Virus record (IMG/VR): IMGVR_UViG_3300044533_000985
Location: 1 to 20,264 of that record
DNA from: a virus
Strand: one strand, 5' to 3'
Length of the DNA: 20,264 nucleotides
Shown: in pieces, positions 1-6,128 of the stretch
How the letters are laid out: the number at the start of each line of letters is the position of its first letter
Position numbering within the stretch: the first letter of the stretch is position 1
Made by a program: the position numbers and the translations under genes
The notes under the pieces: model-generated
Told to the model about the DNA's origin: nothing
The model's database searches: none
What the model saw: the letters and a program-made list of their open reading frames with translations, nothing else

Positions 1-83
1 CTCATCGTCTTTTCGGGCAGATAGATGGACAGCAGTCCTTTGAATGTTAGGCGGTATTCCTCATTTTCGATTTGCTTGCTCAT
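1..83 (-). CDS. Partial hypothetical protein (N-terminal 27 residues)
   Basis: The first 27 codons of a gene that runs off the left edge of the window; the peptide begins MSKQIENEEY. Its ATG at 83-81 overlaps the TGA of the upstream gene in an ATGA junction, which implies translational coupling and supports this start. Too little is visible to assign a family. It is the last visible member of the ThyX / ribbon-helix-helix gene string. Confidence 0.7.
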   Translation of the reverse strand, partial: MSKQIENEEYRLTFKGLLSIYLPEKTM

Positions 84-241
84 TGTTGTTCCTTTCGCTT
101 GAGGTATTCACTGACTGCTTCGTCGGCCACAAACTGTAGCTTGTAGCCTTTGCGTTGCGCGTAGTCCTTCAGCTTCTTGTGCGTGTCGTCGCTGACCACA
201 AAGATCTTAGGGGTGGGACGTTTTGGTTTGGGGGGGGTCAT
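80..241 (-). CDS. Small ribbon-helix-helix-like protein (53 aa)
   Basis: A 53-aa protein. After a basic Pro/Lys-rich N-terminus it has a short beta-like segment (KIFVVSDDTH) and two predicted helices (HKKLKDYAQRKG and LQFVADEAVSEYLKRK), the layout of CopG/Arc-type ribbon-helix-helix DNA-binding proteins. Such proteins usually bind operators as dimers. The ATG at 241 is preferred over an upstream extension because it forms an ATGA overlap with the thyX stop, and its own stop overlaps the next start in the same way. A DNA-binding regulatory role is inferred from the fold-like pattern only; no partner toxin is visible, although the gene to its left is cut by the window edge. Confidence 0.7.
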   Translation of the reverse strand: MTPPKPKRPTPKIFVVSDDTHKKLKDYAQRKGYKLQFVADEAVSEYLKRKEQQ

Positions 242-888
242 TTGGAATCGCTCGTAATGGCTTCGTGAATGACCGCGAATTCCTTGGCAAAGATTTCGTC
301 GCGGATCTGGATGGCGATGTCGCGATGCTCCTTCTGAGTGCCTTTCGCACACCGCTGCTCGAAGTAATGAATCCATGAGCGGATGTTGCCGGTCATGTAC
401 AAGGTCGTCTGCGTACAGAGCGGCAAGACCATTCGCGCTGTCTCACGACTCACGCCTTCCTGAAGCAGAGTGCGATAGGTTCTAAAGGCTAGATCGACCG
501 ACTTGGCGACACATTCAATGGCCCACTCCTGCGGAAACACTTCCCCGCTTCCCTGGCGGTTTACACGGTCCTGAGTGCGAAGTTCAACTGGCTCCGCAGT
601 ATCACTCGGCGCATAGCGTTGGCTAAACTCTTGGAAGCAGAAGCTGCGATGTCTGAGAATTTGAGCGGAGATGGCGCGGCTGGTCTGAATCTCGACGGTC
701 ATGCTGGCCTGCTCGAAGATGCTCCAATGGCCGTGCTTGATGCAGTAGGCCAACAACTTCGGTGCGGTGAGCAGGCTCATCTGGTTCGATGGATTGCTGA
801 CACGGGCGGCGAACGTGATGAAGTCGGACGCGGTCATTGTTCCGTCGCCGACAAGGGGTTTGGTGATAGCTACAAGTCTGGTTCTCAT
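238..888 (-). CDS. thyX: FAD-dependent thymidylate synthase ThyX
   Basis: This 216-aa protein has the ThyX signature RHRX7S: R79-H80-R81 followed by S89 and then the RY pair. A second conserved stretch (SRETARMVLP) sits near residue 150, where the family places a substrate-binding Arg. ThyX converts dUMP to dTMP using methylenetetrahydrofolate as carbon donor and FAD/NADPH for reduction. Length matches the family. In a phage it supplies dTMP for genome replication. The ATG at 888 has no Shine-Dalgarno; the upstream stretch is A/T-rich. It is coupled by ATGA overlap to the downstream RHH gene. Family assignment is firm; activity is inferred. Confidence 0.95.
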   Translation of the reverse strand: MRTRLVAITKPLVGDGTMTASDFITFAARVSNPSNQMSLLTAPKLLAYCIKHGHWSIFEQASMTVEIQTSRAISAQILRHRSFCFQEFSQRYAPSDTAEPVELRTQDRVNRQGSGEVFPQEWAIECVAKSVDLAFRTYRTLLQEGVSRETARMVLPLCTQTTLYMTGNIRSWIHYFEQRCAKGTQKEHRDIAIQIRDEIFAKEFAVIHEAITSDSK

Positions 889-961
889 GGATACGAATTT
901 GAATTCTTAGGTTGATTGCGAGCGTTATCGCGGAATGCGCTCCCCTCCGTGCTTGGGATGC

Positions 962-1390
962 TTAGAACGGCTTCTCCTCGGTATCGCTGGCAACCGGGGC
1001 GACAGCCTTCATGCCTTTGAGGCGAAGAGTCTTCTTCCGCTCGCCGTTGTACTCGTATTCTTCGAATCGAGTCGTGATGACCAGATCCAGACCGATCATC
1101 GACTTGAGGAAGTTCGCGTAGCTGCCCTTCACACCGAGGAAGTCAACCTGCGTACCGTCCGGCACGTTGTGGTTGGTGGCGGCGACAAGCTGGTTCACGC
1201 GGAACCAAGTGTTTTCCTGATTGAGGAAACGGTCGGTGATGCTGGCACCGTCGCCAGTCGTGAACGTCACCTTGCAGACCTCGCGGCCCTTTGGATCGAG
1301 GTTCTCCTCAACTTTGGTGACGGATACAGTGTACTCGCCTTCGGCATCGATGTATCGGCCTCCGGCATCCTTACGGTTTACTTGGAACAT
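962..1390 (-). CDS. DUF669-like phage protein, possible ssDNA-binding/recombination accessory
   Basis: A 142-aa protein. Near residue 17 it has an EGEYTVSVTKVEEN segment, then alternating beta-like strands, and an acidic C-terminal tail (DTEEKPF). That arrangement, a compact beta-rich body plus an acidic tail, resembles phage DUF669-type proteins and, loosely, single-stranded DNA-binding proteins whose acidic tips recruit partners. It lies directly downstream of the exonuclease and RecT-like genes, so a recombination or replication role is likely by context. The gap to the exonuclease stop is 24 nt and carries a TAA-ACC junction and an AACAATT-ATG start with no Shine-Dalgarno. The gene is clear; the function is inferred. 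Confidence 0.75.
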   Translation of the reverse strand: MFQVNRKDAGGRYIDAEGEYTVSVTKVEENLDPKGREVCKVTFTTGDGASITDRFLNQENTWFRVNQLVAATNHNVPDGTQVDFLGVKGSYANFLKSMIGLDLVITTRFEEYEYNGERKKTLRLKGMKAVAPVASDTEEKPF

Positions 1391-1414
1391 AATTGTTAGG
1401 TTTCGATTTTGGTT

Positions 1415-2209
1415 TTAGCTCTCTGACTTATTCAAGACCCACTTTGGGCAAGAAAGGGTTTGTACGGCAGTTGGATAGGCTGGCCAACTGTCCAATGCTT
1501 TGCATTCGTGGAGCAGCGTGATGGCTTTGCGACGCAGGTTCGCACCGGCCTGAAGCCATTCGGCGTCCAGCTTGTAGATGCCGACTGCATACGGTGCCTT
1601 ACGCTCGACGGCCACGAAAACGAAGTTCTCGGCCTGCGCCATCTCCAGATAATGCGCGGCCTGAATGTGGTAGCCGAACGAGGTGATGGTTCGTGTGAAT
1701 GCTTCCGGCGAGGCGTCGTCGGTCGTCTTTACATCGACAAGCGTATGATCCTCGACCCACAGATCGGGGCGCGCTTTGAGCGGTAGGCCAGTTTCCTCAT
1801 CCTCGGCGAAGATTGATGCCTCAATCTTGTGGTTCAAATGAATGATGTCCCAGAACGGATGGCGGCGGACGCTATTCGCGACGCCCTGGATGTCGATGTC
1901 CTCGGCATGGGTCAGATGAATGCGCGACTTGTGCGCTTCCTTCCACGCCTTACCTTCCTTCGTACGACCGTCGATGTCAGGCGGAACGACCGCTACGACC
2001 TGCGAGTATAGGTGCGGTTCGAGGACAGCGGTATGAATCGCCGTCCCCATCTGCATCGCCTTCGTCGGCTCCTGATGCTCCTCCAGCGCGGCACGATAAT
2101 GCGCCGGGGACTTGAGGATCTTGGACATCATGCTTTTGGAGAGAGCATCGACGGCATGATACTTCTCGGCTGGCATGTCGAAATTGATGTGGCGGTTTAG
2201 AATGCTCAT
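1415..2209 (-). CDS. RecE/Cas4-type PD-(D/E)XK exonuclease (DUF3799-like)
   Basis: A 264-aa protein with the catalytic pattern of RecE C-terminal / YqaJ-like exonucleases. It has a GTAIH motif with H59, RPD with D149, LVDVK with D159 and K161, and a downstream QAAHY motif (Q183, Y187). Enzymes of this type resect double-stranded ends to give 3' overhangs for an annealing protein. The preceding gene encodes just such a protein (RecT-like), and the two overlap by ATGA, the usual coupled arrangement. The product should act in the cytoplasm on replicating phage DNA. The N-terminal region (YHAVDALSKSMMSKILKSPAHY) matches the start common to this family. Confidence 0.88.
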   Translation of the reverse strand: MSILNRHINFDMPAEKYHAVDALSKSMMSKILKSPAHYRAALEEHQEPTKAMQMGTAIHTAVLEPHLYSQVVAVVPPDIDGRTKEGKAWKEAHKSRIHLTHAEDIDIQGVANSVRRHPFWDIIHLNHKIEASIFAEDEETGLPLKARPDLWVEDHTLVDVKTTDDASPEAFTRTITSFGYHIQAAHYLEMAQAENFVFVAVERKAPYAVGIYKLDAEWLQAGANLRRKAITLLHECKALDSWPAYPTAVQTLSCPKWVLNKSES

Positions 2210-3027
2210 TCGATTGTCGGGTTGGAGAACGCCTTCGCTTTGATCAGGAAGCTGTCGCTATCGGAGATGATCATGTTGGCCACCTTGGTGCTGACATCGC
2301 GGAAGTTCTGACCTTCCTTGATCAGGTTCTTCGAGAGGAGGAACGCATTGGCGATGTCGGAATGTGGCTCAAGAATCTGCTCAAGCTTCTCAACCAATGA
2401 GAACTGCGGTTCCGGCGTCACATTGACCGTCTGGCGCGTCGTAGCGGTGACGGTGGGTGCTGGTGCCGGGTTGGAGAAGTCGGCGGCTTCTTCAGGCGAA
2501 TATAAACCGGCGACAACTTCAGGTGCGAGCATTCGAATAGCCTTCGAGATGCAGCGCGCACGAAGCATGGCCGCAGGATCTTTCTGCCAGCCGCTTCCAG
2601 GCTTGGCGGGTAGCAGGCCAGCAATCTTCGCGTCCTCGGTCGTGAATCCGATTTCGCATTCGTTGCCGTCATACTTCCAGACGCCAATCGCAGCGGTCGA
2701 ATCGAACTGCTTCCAAATAACCTTGCCACCACGGGCGCGGTATCCGGCAAGCATAGCGTCGGAACGCATCGTCAGGGAGCCGTTCACAAGGTGGAACTCG
2801 CGCTTGAAGTCGAACGGAGTCTTGCGAGTCGCCAGACATTCGAGGGCAATCATGTTGCCTTGCTCATCTTTCTGGCAGTTGAAGACGCCGCTTCGTGCAA
2901 TCCATGATCCTAACTCCTTGACAGCCTCAAGCGAGGTGCCAATGCGGGAGTAGAATTCTGCGCTGTCAGGACTGGCCGGACTCAGGGGCTGCGTTTGTGA
3001 TGTCGGAACTAGGTTGCTGCTGCTCAT
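2206..3027 (-). CDS. RecT-like single-strand annealing recombinase
   Basis: A 273-aa protein whose central part (residues about 60-180) carries the RecT-type pattern: an ECLATRK segment, LTMRSDAMLAGYRARGG, a FTTEDAKIAGL stretch, then a Trp followed by DPAAMLRARCISKAIRMLAPEV and GLYSPEEA. RecT proteins coat single-stranded DNA and promote annealing and strand invasion with a partner exonuclease, here the next gene. The first 24 residues are Ser/Pro-rich and probably disordered; they lie inside a 62-nt overlap with the upstream HTH gene. The linker near residue 190 is Pro/Ala/Thr-rich. Assignment to the RecT superfamily is by pattern; a more distant annealing family is the alternative. Confidence 0.8.
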   Translation of the reverse strand: MSSSNLVPTSQTQPLSPASPDSAEFYSRIGTSLEAVKELGSWIARSGVFNCQKDEQGNMIALECLATRKTPFDFKREFHLVNGSLTMRSDAMLAGYRARGGKVIWKQFDSTAAIGVWKYDGNECEIGFTTEDAKIAGLLPAKPGSGWQKDPAAMLRARCISKAIRMLAPEVVAGLYSPEEAADFSNPAPAPTVTATTRQTVNVTPEPQFSLVEKLEQILEPHSDIANAFLLSKNLIKEGQNFRDVSTKVANMIISDSDSFLIKAKAFSNPTIE

Positions 3028-3247
3028 TTGTATTCTCGGTTTGTTGTTTTTGTTTTCTCGGTGCGTAGGGATTCACGGCTCCGGTCATTGCGCGACTCTC
3101 AAGAATCGCCGCTATGTCGGCTTCCGTGAACAAAATGCGTCGGCCAATTCTCCGGTGCTGGATGCCGTCGACGCGAACGATACGACGAAGCGTCTCGGTG
3201 CAGATTTGCAGCATCTTTGCCGTGTCTTTGGCGGTGTAGACTTTCAT
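2966..3247 (-). CDS. Helix-turn-helix (MerR/excisionase-type) DNA-binding protein
   Basis: A 93-aa protein. Residues 1-52 are a typical MerR-like helix-turn-helix: VYTAKDTAKMLQICTETLRR, then a wing segment with HRRIGRRILFTEADI. The C-terminus is a low-complexity Gln/Asn/Ser tail that overlaps recT by 62 nt in another frame. The family includes excisionases, terminase small-subunit-like proteins and transcription regulators. Being first in the recT-exonuclease operon, it may be an autoregulator. I chose the ATG at 3247; a TTG three nt upstream is possible. There is no Shine-Dalgarno: the start is preceded by a C-rich run immediately after the three-way-junction element. Confidence 0.82.
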   Translation of the reverse strand: MKVYTAKDTAKMLQICTETLRRIVRVDGIQHRRIGRRILFTEADIAAILESRAMTGAVNPYAPRKQKQQTENTNEQQQPSSDITNAAPESGQS

Positions 3248-3257
3248 CAAAGGGGGA

Positions 3258-3336
3258 TGGCAACTGGATGTTCAATCAGGGGAGAAAATCCAATACCCCG
3301 TAGCAGGCTCTCCCTGCTCTCTATTTCCAGTTGCCA
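3258..3336 (-). promoter_or_regulatory. Structured leader: three-way-junction RNA-like element
   Basis: An 11-bp perfect inverted repeat (3258-3268 with 3326-3336, core GGCAACTGGA / TCCAGTTGCC) encloses two further hairpins. One is AGCAGG/CCTGCT (3302-3307 with 3313-3318, 5-nt loop); the other is GGGG/CCCC (3279-3282 with 3296-3299). Together they fold as a closed three-way junction of about 79 nt. It ends 10 nt before the HTH gene's ATG and lies in the 5' leader of the HTH-recT-exonuclease operon. It may be a cis-regulatory RNA or an operator. The structure is visible; the function is inferred. Confidence 0.6.
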
Positions 3337-3360
3337 AAAATTGGTCATCGTTGCGGACGT

Positions 3361-3389
3361 AGTGTTGCAGTTGTCTGGAGTCGTGTCAA
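3361..3389 (-). promoter_or_regulatory. Putative promoter of the HTH-recT-exonuclease operon
   Basis: Reading the minus strand, a perfect TTGACA (3389-3384) is followed after 17 nt by AACACT (3366-3361), a weak -10 sharing three of six bases with TATAAT. Transcription would start near 3354, so the mRNA would contain the whole three-way-junction leader. The -35 overlaps the stop codon of the upstream coiled-coil gene. A second TTGACA with the same 17-nt spacing precedes that gene. Confidence 0.35.
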
Positions 3390-3967
3390 CGGCAAATCAT
3401 CATTGCCTTGCGAAGATTTTCTTTTTGCTCCGCTTCCAGCTCTTTTTGACGCTTTTCTTGGGCGATCAGCGCAATTCGGTTGGCCTCCTCCATGTCGATG
3501 TATGGAATGAACGCGTCGCTGTCGTCGATTTCAGTCCGCTCATCATGCTCGACCGGCGAATCCTCTGCATCACCCTCTTGCTTCTCATTGCCGTTCTTGC
3601 GCTTGGACTTGGTTCGCTTCTTCAAAATCTCGACCTCCTTGGCCAACCTTCGAAGCTCGGATCGAACCGCAGCAACCTGCCGCTCCAAGGACCGATGCTC
3701 ACGCAGGATCGAAAGCTCGCTTGTCTCCGCATCGCTCGGTCTGAACGAACAACCCTTCCATTGCCGCTCGATCTTATCGAAGACCAGCACCCGACACTTC
3801 GGATGGCGCATCGAGTTGAAGAGCCGAACCGCCTTGGACATGTCGCAGGACATCTCCTGGCAGATGTAGGCCAGTACTTCAGACTTCGCCGTGTCAACGT
3901 CGTGCGTCTTCGGCGGCATCTCGCTGAACATTGTTCTGGGGGTCTTCCCCGTTGGTAGAAAGCTCAT
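3386..3967 (-). CDS. Coiled-coil protein of unknown function (193 aa)
   Basis: Not recognised. Residues about 22-60 form a compact mixed region (DTAKSEVLAYICQEMSCD and so on). A heptad-like segment (SELSILREHRSLERQVAAVR and onward) at about 83-115 should be a coiled coil, followed by a Lys/Arg-rich stretch near 117-125, an acidic stretch and a final charged helix rich in Glu, Lys and Gln. The layout suggests a DNA- or protein-bridging accessory. It stands alone, with a structured non-coding segment upstream and a leader region downstream. Met13 and Met17 are alternative starts. Confidence 0.65.
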   Translation of the reverse strand: MSFLPTGKTPRTMFSEMPPKTHDVDTAKSEVLAYICQEMSCDMSKAVRLFNSMRHPKCRVLVFDKIERQWKGCSFRPSDAETSELSILREHRSLERQVAAVRSELRRLAKEVEILKKRTKSKRKNGNEKQEGDAEDSPVEHDERTEIDDSDAFIPYIDMEEANRIALIAQEKRQKELEAEQKENLRKAMMICR

Positions 3968-3977
3968 AACGAACTCT

Positions 3978-4006
3978 AGTCTGCGGTTAGATCATCCTCT
4001 TGTCAA
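3978..4006 (-). promoter_or_regulatory. Weak candidate promoter for the coiled-coil gene
   Basis: On the minus strand a perfect TTGACA (4006-4001) is followed, 17 nt later, by CAGACT (3983-3978), which has only three matches to a -10 consensus. The same -35, spacing and A-x-A-C-T -10 pattern occurs before the HTH gene, so the two may be served by the same polymerase form. The start site would lie very close to the ATG at 3967. Confidence 0.3.
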
Positions 4007-4087
4007 CACCATGTTTTTCGTTTTCTGAATTCACGGTTCGTTTCCTGCACTTCTCGGTTAGCTTGCGCTGTTAGCTATTTCACTAAA

Positions 4088-4275
4088 ATGAAACCCTCCT
4101 TGGTATTAAAAAACCAAGGAGGTAAGGGTTTCATCACGAAACCGTTTTGCTTCGCTCCCCGCCTTGAACGGCGGTGTCGCAAACGGTTCGGATGAAACGG
4201 AAGAGAAAACGCCGCTCAATCGACCCATCGACATAGCGTTCAAACGCTCTAAACGCCTCGCTGGCGCGTTTTGAT
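4088..4275 (-). other. Hairpin-rich non-coding segment with mutually exclusive stems
   Basis: The gap between the genes ending at 4400 and starting at 3967 is 432 nt. It holds four inverted repeats. Stem A pairs 4088-4096 with 4126-4134 and encloses 4097-4103 with 4114-4120. Stem B pairs 4128-4150 with 4179-4198 (20 bp with three single-base bulges) and encloses CCGCC/GGCGG (4159-4163, 4170-4174). There is a tight AGCGTT/AACGCT palindrome at 4235-4248, and AACGCC/GGCG(c)GTT lies at 4252-4270. Stems A and B share 4128-4134, so only one can form at a time. A 78-aa reading frame (4106-4342) spans the segment but looks like a by-product. Possible roles are an attenuator, non-coding RNA, origin or packaging site. 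Confidence 0.5.
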
Positions 4276-4399
4276 TGTCGGATGATGTGTTGGTAGCGGA
4301 CGGGGTTTTCGCGACGCTAGAATCGAATCGGTGAAATGACATGGGTTTGGATGCGCTAGGGTTGGCCGACGGTTGGTAGAAAGTTAGATGGACTGGAAG

Positions 4400-4654
4400 T
4401 TAGACGGACTTTCCGCCATCACGCTCAACGACCGGATACACATCATAATCCTCCGCCATGTCCTTCGGCACGACCCTGATCCGACCTTGCGTGTACTCGT
4501 TGGGGTTGAGGTCTTTGGCCGCTTGCTCCGCCTCCTTGCGCGTGGCGAATATGATCGTCTCGTAGCTCACCGTCCGCTGCTTCACGTCGGACCAGCCAAT
4601 CGACCCGCTGATCTGAACCTTGTAACGCGTCGGCGCGAAAAGATTGCGGCTCAT
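4400..4654 (-). CDS. Small hypothetical protein (84 aa)
   Basis: Not recognised. The sequence has the look of a small alpha/beta protein: strands around YKVQISGSIGWSDV and YETIIFATR, a helix EAEQAAKDLN, then a strand GRIRVVPKD and an acidic tail. The ATFA-like 'ATRKEAEQAAKDLNP' segment resembles small phage proteins that carry an amphipathic helix after a beta hairpin. Its ATG overlaps the stop of the MazG-like gene (ATGA), so it is translationally coupled. It is the last gene before the hairpin-rich segment. Confidence 0.72.
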   Translation of the reverse strand: MSRNLFAPTRYKVQISGSIGWSDVKQRTVSYETIIFATRKEAEQAAKDLNPNEYTQGRIRVVPKDMAEDYDVYPVVERDGGKSV

Positions 4655-5016
4655 GGCTGGGTTTCCGTTCGTTTGATTCCCAGAACCTTCCGCGCATCAT
4701 CTCGGATAGACGCGGAAACCGTGTAACCAAGGTCCGATGGATTGAGAAATCGCTCGGCGAAGGCTTGAAGATCTTTGATGGCAGGATTTTGGCCCACCTC
4801 CCGATTGTCCAATTCCTCAATCGCTCGCTGGAGATAGATGGCATGGTCGAGCGACTCCTCAAGCGCATGCTGCAGCCAGTCGCGCAGCGTGAGCGGATTG
4901 GCCTGCACGGTCGTGCCGTACTTCTCAATGCCCTGCATCTGGCGTTCGGCGATGAGCATGCAGACGCGGTACTCGGTGCCGGTGAGCAGTTCAAACGGAT
5001 CGTAGTCGCATCTCAT
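4651..5016 (-). CDS. MazG-like all-alpha protein, possible nucleotide pyrophosphohydrolase
   Basis: A 121-aa, mostly helical protein. Its core runs ERQMQGIEKYGTTVQ, then LRDWLQHALEESLDHAIYLQ and RAIEELD. The GIEKYG motif followed by a helix with EE-x-x-D is shared by many phage proteins related to MazG / all-alpha NTP pyrophosphatases, which cleave non-canonical or excess dNTPs. With ThyX in the same arm, a role in nucleotide pool control is plausible. I chose the ATG at 5016, not 5022: GGAGG lies six nt before it and it forms an ATGA overlap with the upstream stop. Confidence 0.68.
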   Translation of the reverse strand: MRCDYDPFELLTGTEYRVCMLIAERQMQGIEKYGTTVQANPLTLRDWLQHALEESLDHAIYLQRAIEELDNREVGQNPAIKDLQAFAERFLNPSDLGYTVSASIRDDARKVLGIKRTETQP

Positions 5017-5303
5017 TCGCATCCTCCGGTTCGGATCAGGGAAACAACCGTCTCCGCATCATCGATGAGCATTCTCCGCAGGTTAGCCCCTTCGACTGTC
5101 GTGTCGCGGTACATCCGCGCATAGAAAAGCGAGTCCTCAAGGATAGTCGCCGCGCACGATGCGTTGCGAAGACGGTTTGCCGCTTCCTTGAAAATTTGCG
5201 ACTGACAGGAATGAGCCATCCATTCGAGATTCTTAATCAGCTCTTTAAGGGGCATCGTGCTGCATCGCACGAGAGCCGTTTCGGATAGGTTGCGGTCGAT
5301 CAT
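5013..5303 (-). CDS. Small helical hypothetical protein (96 aa)
   Basis: Not recognised. The protein is predicted to be almost wholly alpha-helical (PLKELIKNLEWMAHSCQSQI, FKEAANRLRNASCAATILED and later helices) with four Cys residues that do not form a recognisable metal-binding pattern. It is coupled on both sides by ATGA overlaps, with the upstream gene at 5300-5303 and with the MazG-like gene at 5013-5016, and it carries that gene's GGAGG ribosome-binding site in its final codons. Confidence 0.72.
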   Translation of the reverse strand: MIDRNLSETALVRCSTMPLKELIKNLEWMAHSCQSQIFKEAANRLRNASCAATILEDSLFYARMYRDTTVEGANLRRMLIDDAETVVSLIRTGGCE

Positions 5304-5533
5304 TGCAGTGTCTCCGGTTCTCCCTGCTGAACGATCCTGTCTCCCTCCTCACGCTCGATGATCAGTTCCAGAATCTGCTCGCCGTTCGCCGCGACGATGC
5401 TGCAAATGTGCTTGTCGTCGTCGTAGATTGAGAGCGGTTGCGCGCCGTGTTCCTGCACCTCTCCGTTGATGATTGCATTGAAGAGGTCGATGATCGTTTG
5501 GGCGTTGGTTTTTGACTGAATGGTTAGTTTCAT
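5300..5533 (-). CDS. Small hypothetical protein (77 aa)
   Basis: Not recognised. The frame extends upstream to 5572, but the ATG at 5533 is preferred: it lies four nt after the stop of the lysozyme-like gene, with an AGG-containing stretch just before it, and avoids overlap. The product starts MKLTIQSKTNAQTIIDLFNA and then has a beta-rich half (LSIYDDDKHICSIVAANGEQ and so on) with an acidic end. It is coupled to the next gene by an ATGA overlap. Confidence 0.72.
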   Translation of the reverse strand: MKLTIQSKTNAQTIIDLFNAIINGEVQEHGAQPLSIYDDDKHICSIVAANGEQILELIIEREEGDRIVQQGEPETLQ

Positions 5534-5537
5534 ATTT

Positions 5538-5924
5538 TTACCTGCGAGTTTCGTTTGTACCTGCGAGTTCAACCGTCAAGGATTCGTTGACAGTTCGCTG
5601 CCGATCTAGCTCGCGCATGACCCGTCGGCCATAGGCGCGTGTGGAGGATTTCTTAGCTCCTTTTGGCCCACCTTGCCAGAGCCGAGCTAAGGATTCGTCG
5701 CTGAGGTTTTTGCCGTAGTGGCTGAGATAGGCGTTGGCGATGAATGTCGCGGTTGCGCGGTTGGTTACCTGCGAGTGAACGTAGTGCGTTCCCATGATTC
5801 GGTTTACGTCGCGCACGAGGATTGCACGGATTTGCAACGCGCCTAGCTCGCCGTGACGGCCTTTAGCTAGGTCGTTGCCGCCGGATTCGATCTGGATAAG
5901 GGCGGACAGAAGGAGTGGATGCAT
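5538..5924 (-). CDS. Lysozyme-like / lytic transglycosylase-type protein
   Basis: A 128-aa protein starting MHPLLLSALIQIESGGN, in which E13 fits the catalytic Glu of SLT-type transglycosylases, followed by GELGALQI, the usual glycine-rich motif. Later helices include ATATFIANAYLSHYGK and SLARLWQGG, also typical of the fold. Such enzymes cleave the glycan strands of peptidoglycan. No signal peptide is visible. It is small and lies in the early arm, far from the holin at 15479, so it may help entry or nucleoid/envelope remodelling instead of final lysis. Its last codons contain an 11-12 bp duplication (5539-5550 and 5558-5569). Confidence 0.78.
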   Translation of the reverse strand: MHPLLLSALIQIESGGNDLAKGRHGELGALQIRAILVRDVNRIMGTHYVHSQVTNRATATFIANAYLSHYGKNLSDESLARLWQGGPKGAKKSSTRAYGRRVMRELDRQRTVNESLTVELAGTNETRR

Positions 5925-5945
5925 GATTTGATGCGTGAATAAGGT

Positions 5946-6128
5946 TTATTCGTTCGATTTAAGTTCCTCGATGAGCTTGTTCCACTCGCGCACACGCTGG
6001 CGAGCCTGCTCAATCGCAAACCCCCATTCCTGCTCCTCGCGCCACATTCCGCGCACAACCTGCGGCCTGATGCCAAGATCATGCAGACGCACCATCTCGC
6101 ATAAAATCTCAATCGTACTCATGCTCAT
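5946..6128 (-). CDS. Small helical hypothetical protein (60 aa)
   Basis: Not recognised. It is predicted to be helical, with a possible coiled-coil end (QARQRVREWNKLIEELKSNE) and a segment LHDLGIRPQVVRGMWREEQE that could be a small DNA-binding fold; this is speculative. The ATG at 6128 is chosen because it overlaps the TGA of the HTPGPW gene (ATGA) and has a GAGGGGG Shine-Dalgarno-like run just upstream, one of the few in this arm. A second ATG lies six nt downstream. Confidence 0.72.
   Translation of the reverse strand: MSMSTIEILCEMVRLHDLGIRPQVVRGMWREEQEWGFAIEQARQRVREWNKLIEELKSNE

Noticed and set aside
2930-2945. Sigma-54-like TGGCAC on the minus strand inside recT
   Set aside because: It lies within coding sequence and has TTGA instead of TTGC; likely chance.
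3258-3336. Possible tRNA, because the element is 79 nt with a long closing stem
   Set aside because: The closing stem is 11 bp instead of 7, there is no TPsiC loop sequence or anticodon arm of normal size and no CCA context. Three-way, not cloverleaf, geometry.
3014-3958. A 314-aa plus-strand reading frame
   Set aside because: It is antisense to the HTH and coiled-coil genes and spans the structured leader; composition is that of a shadow frame.
4106-4342. A 78-aa minus-strand reading frame in the hairpin-rich gap
   Set aside because: It runs straight through several long inverted repeats and its stop lies in a hairpin loop. The Ser/Arg/Phe-rich sequence shows no recognisable fold, and no start signal is seen. 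It is described as part of the structured segment, not as a gene.
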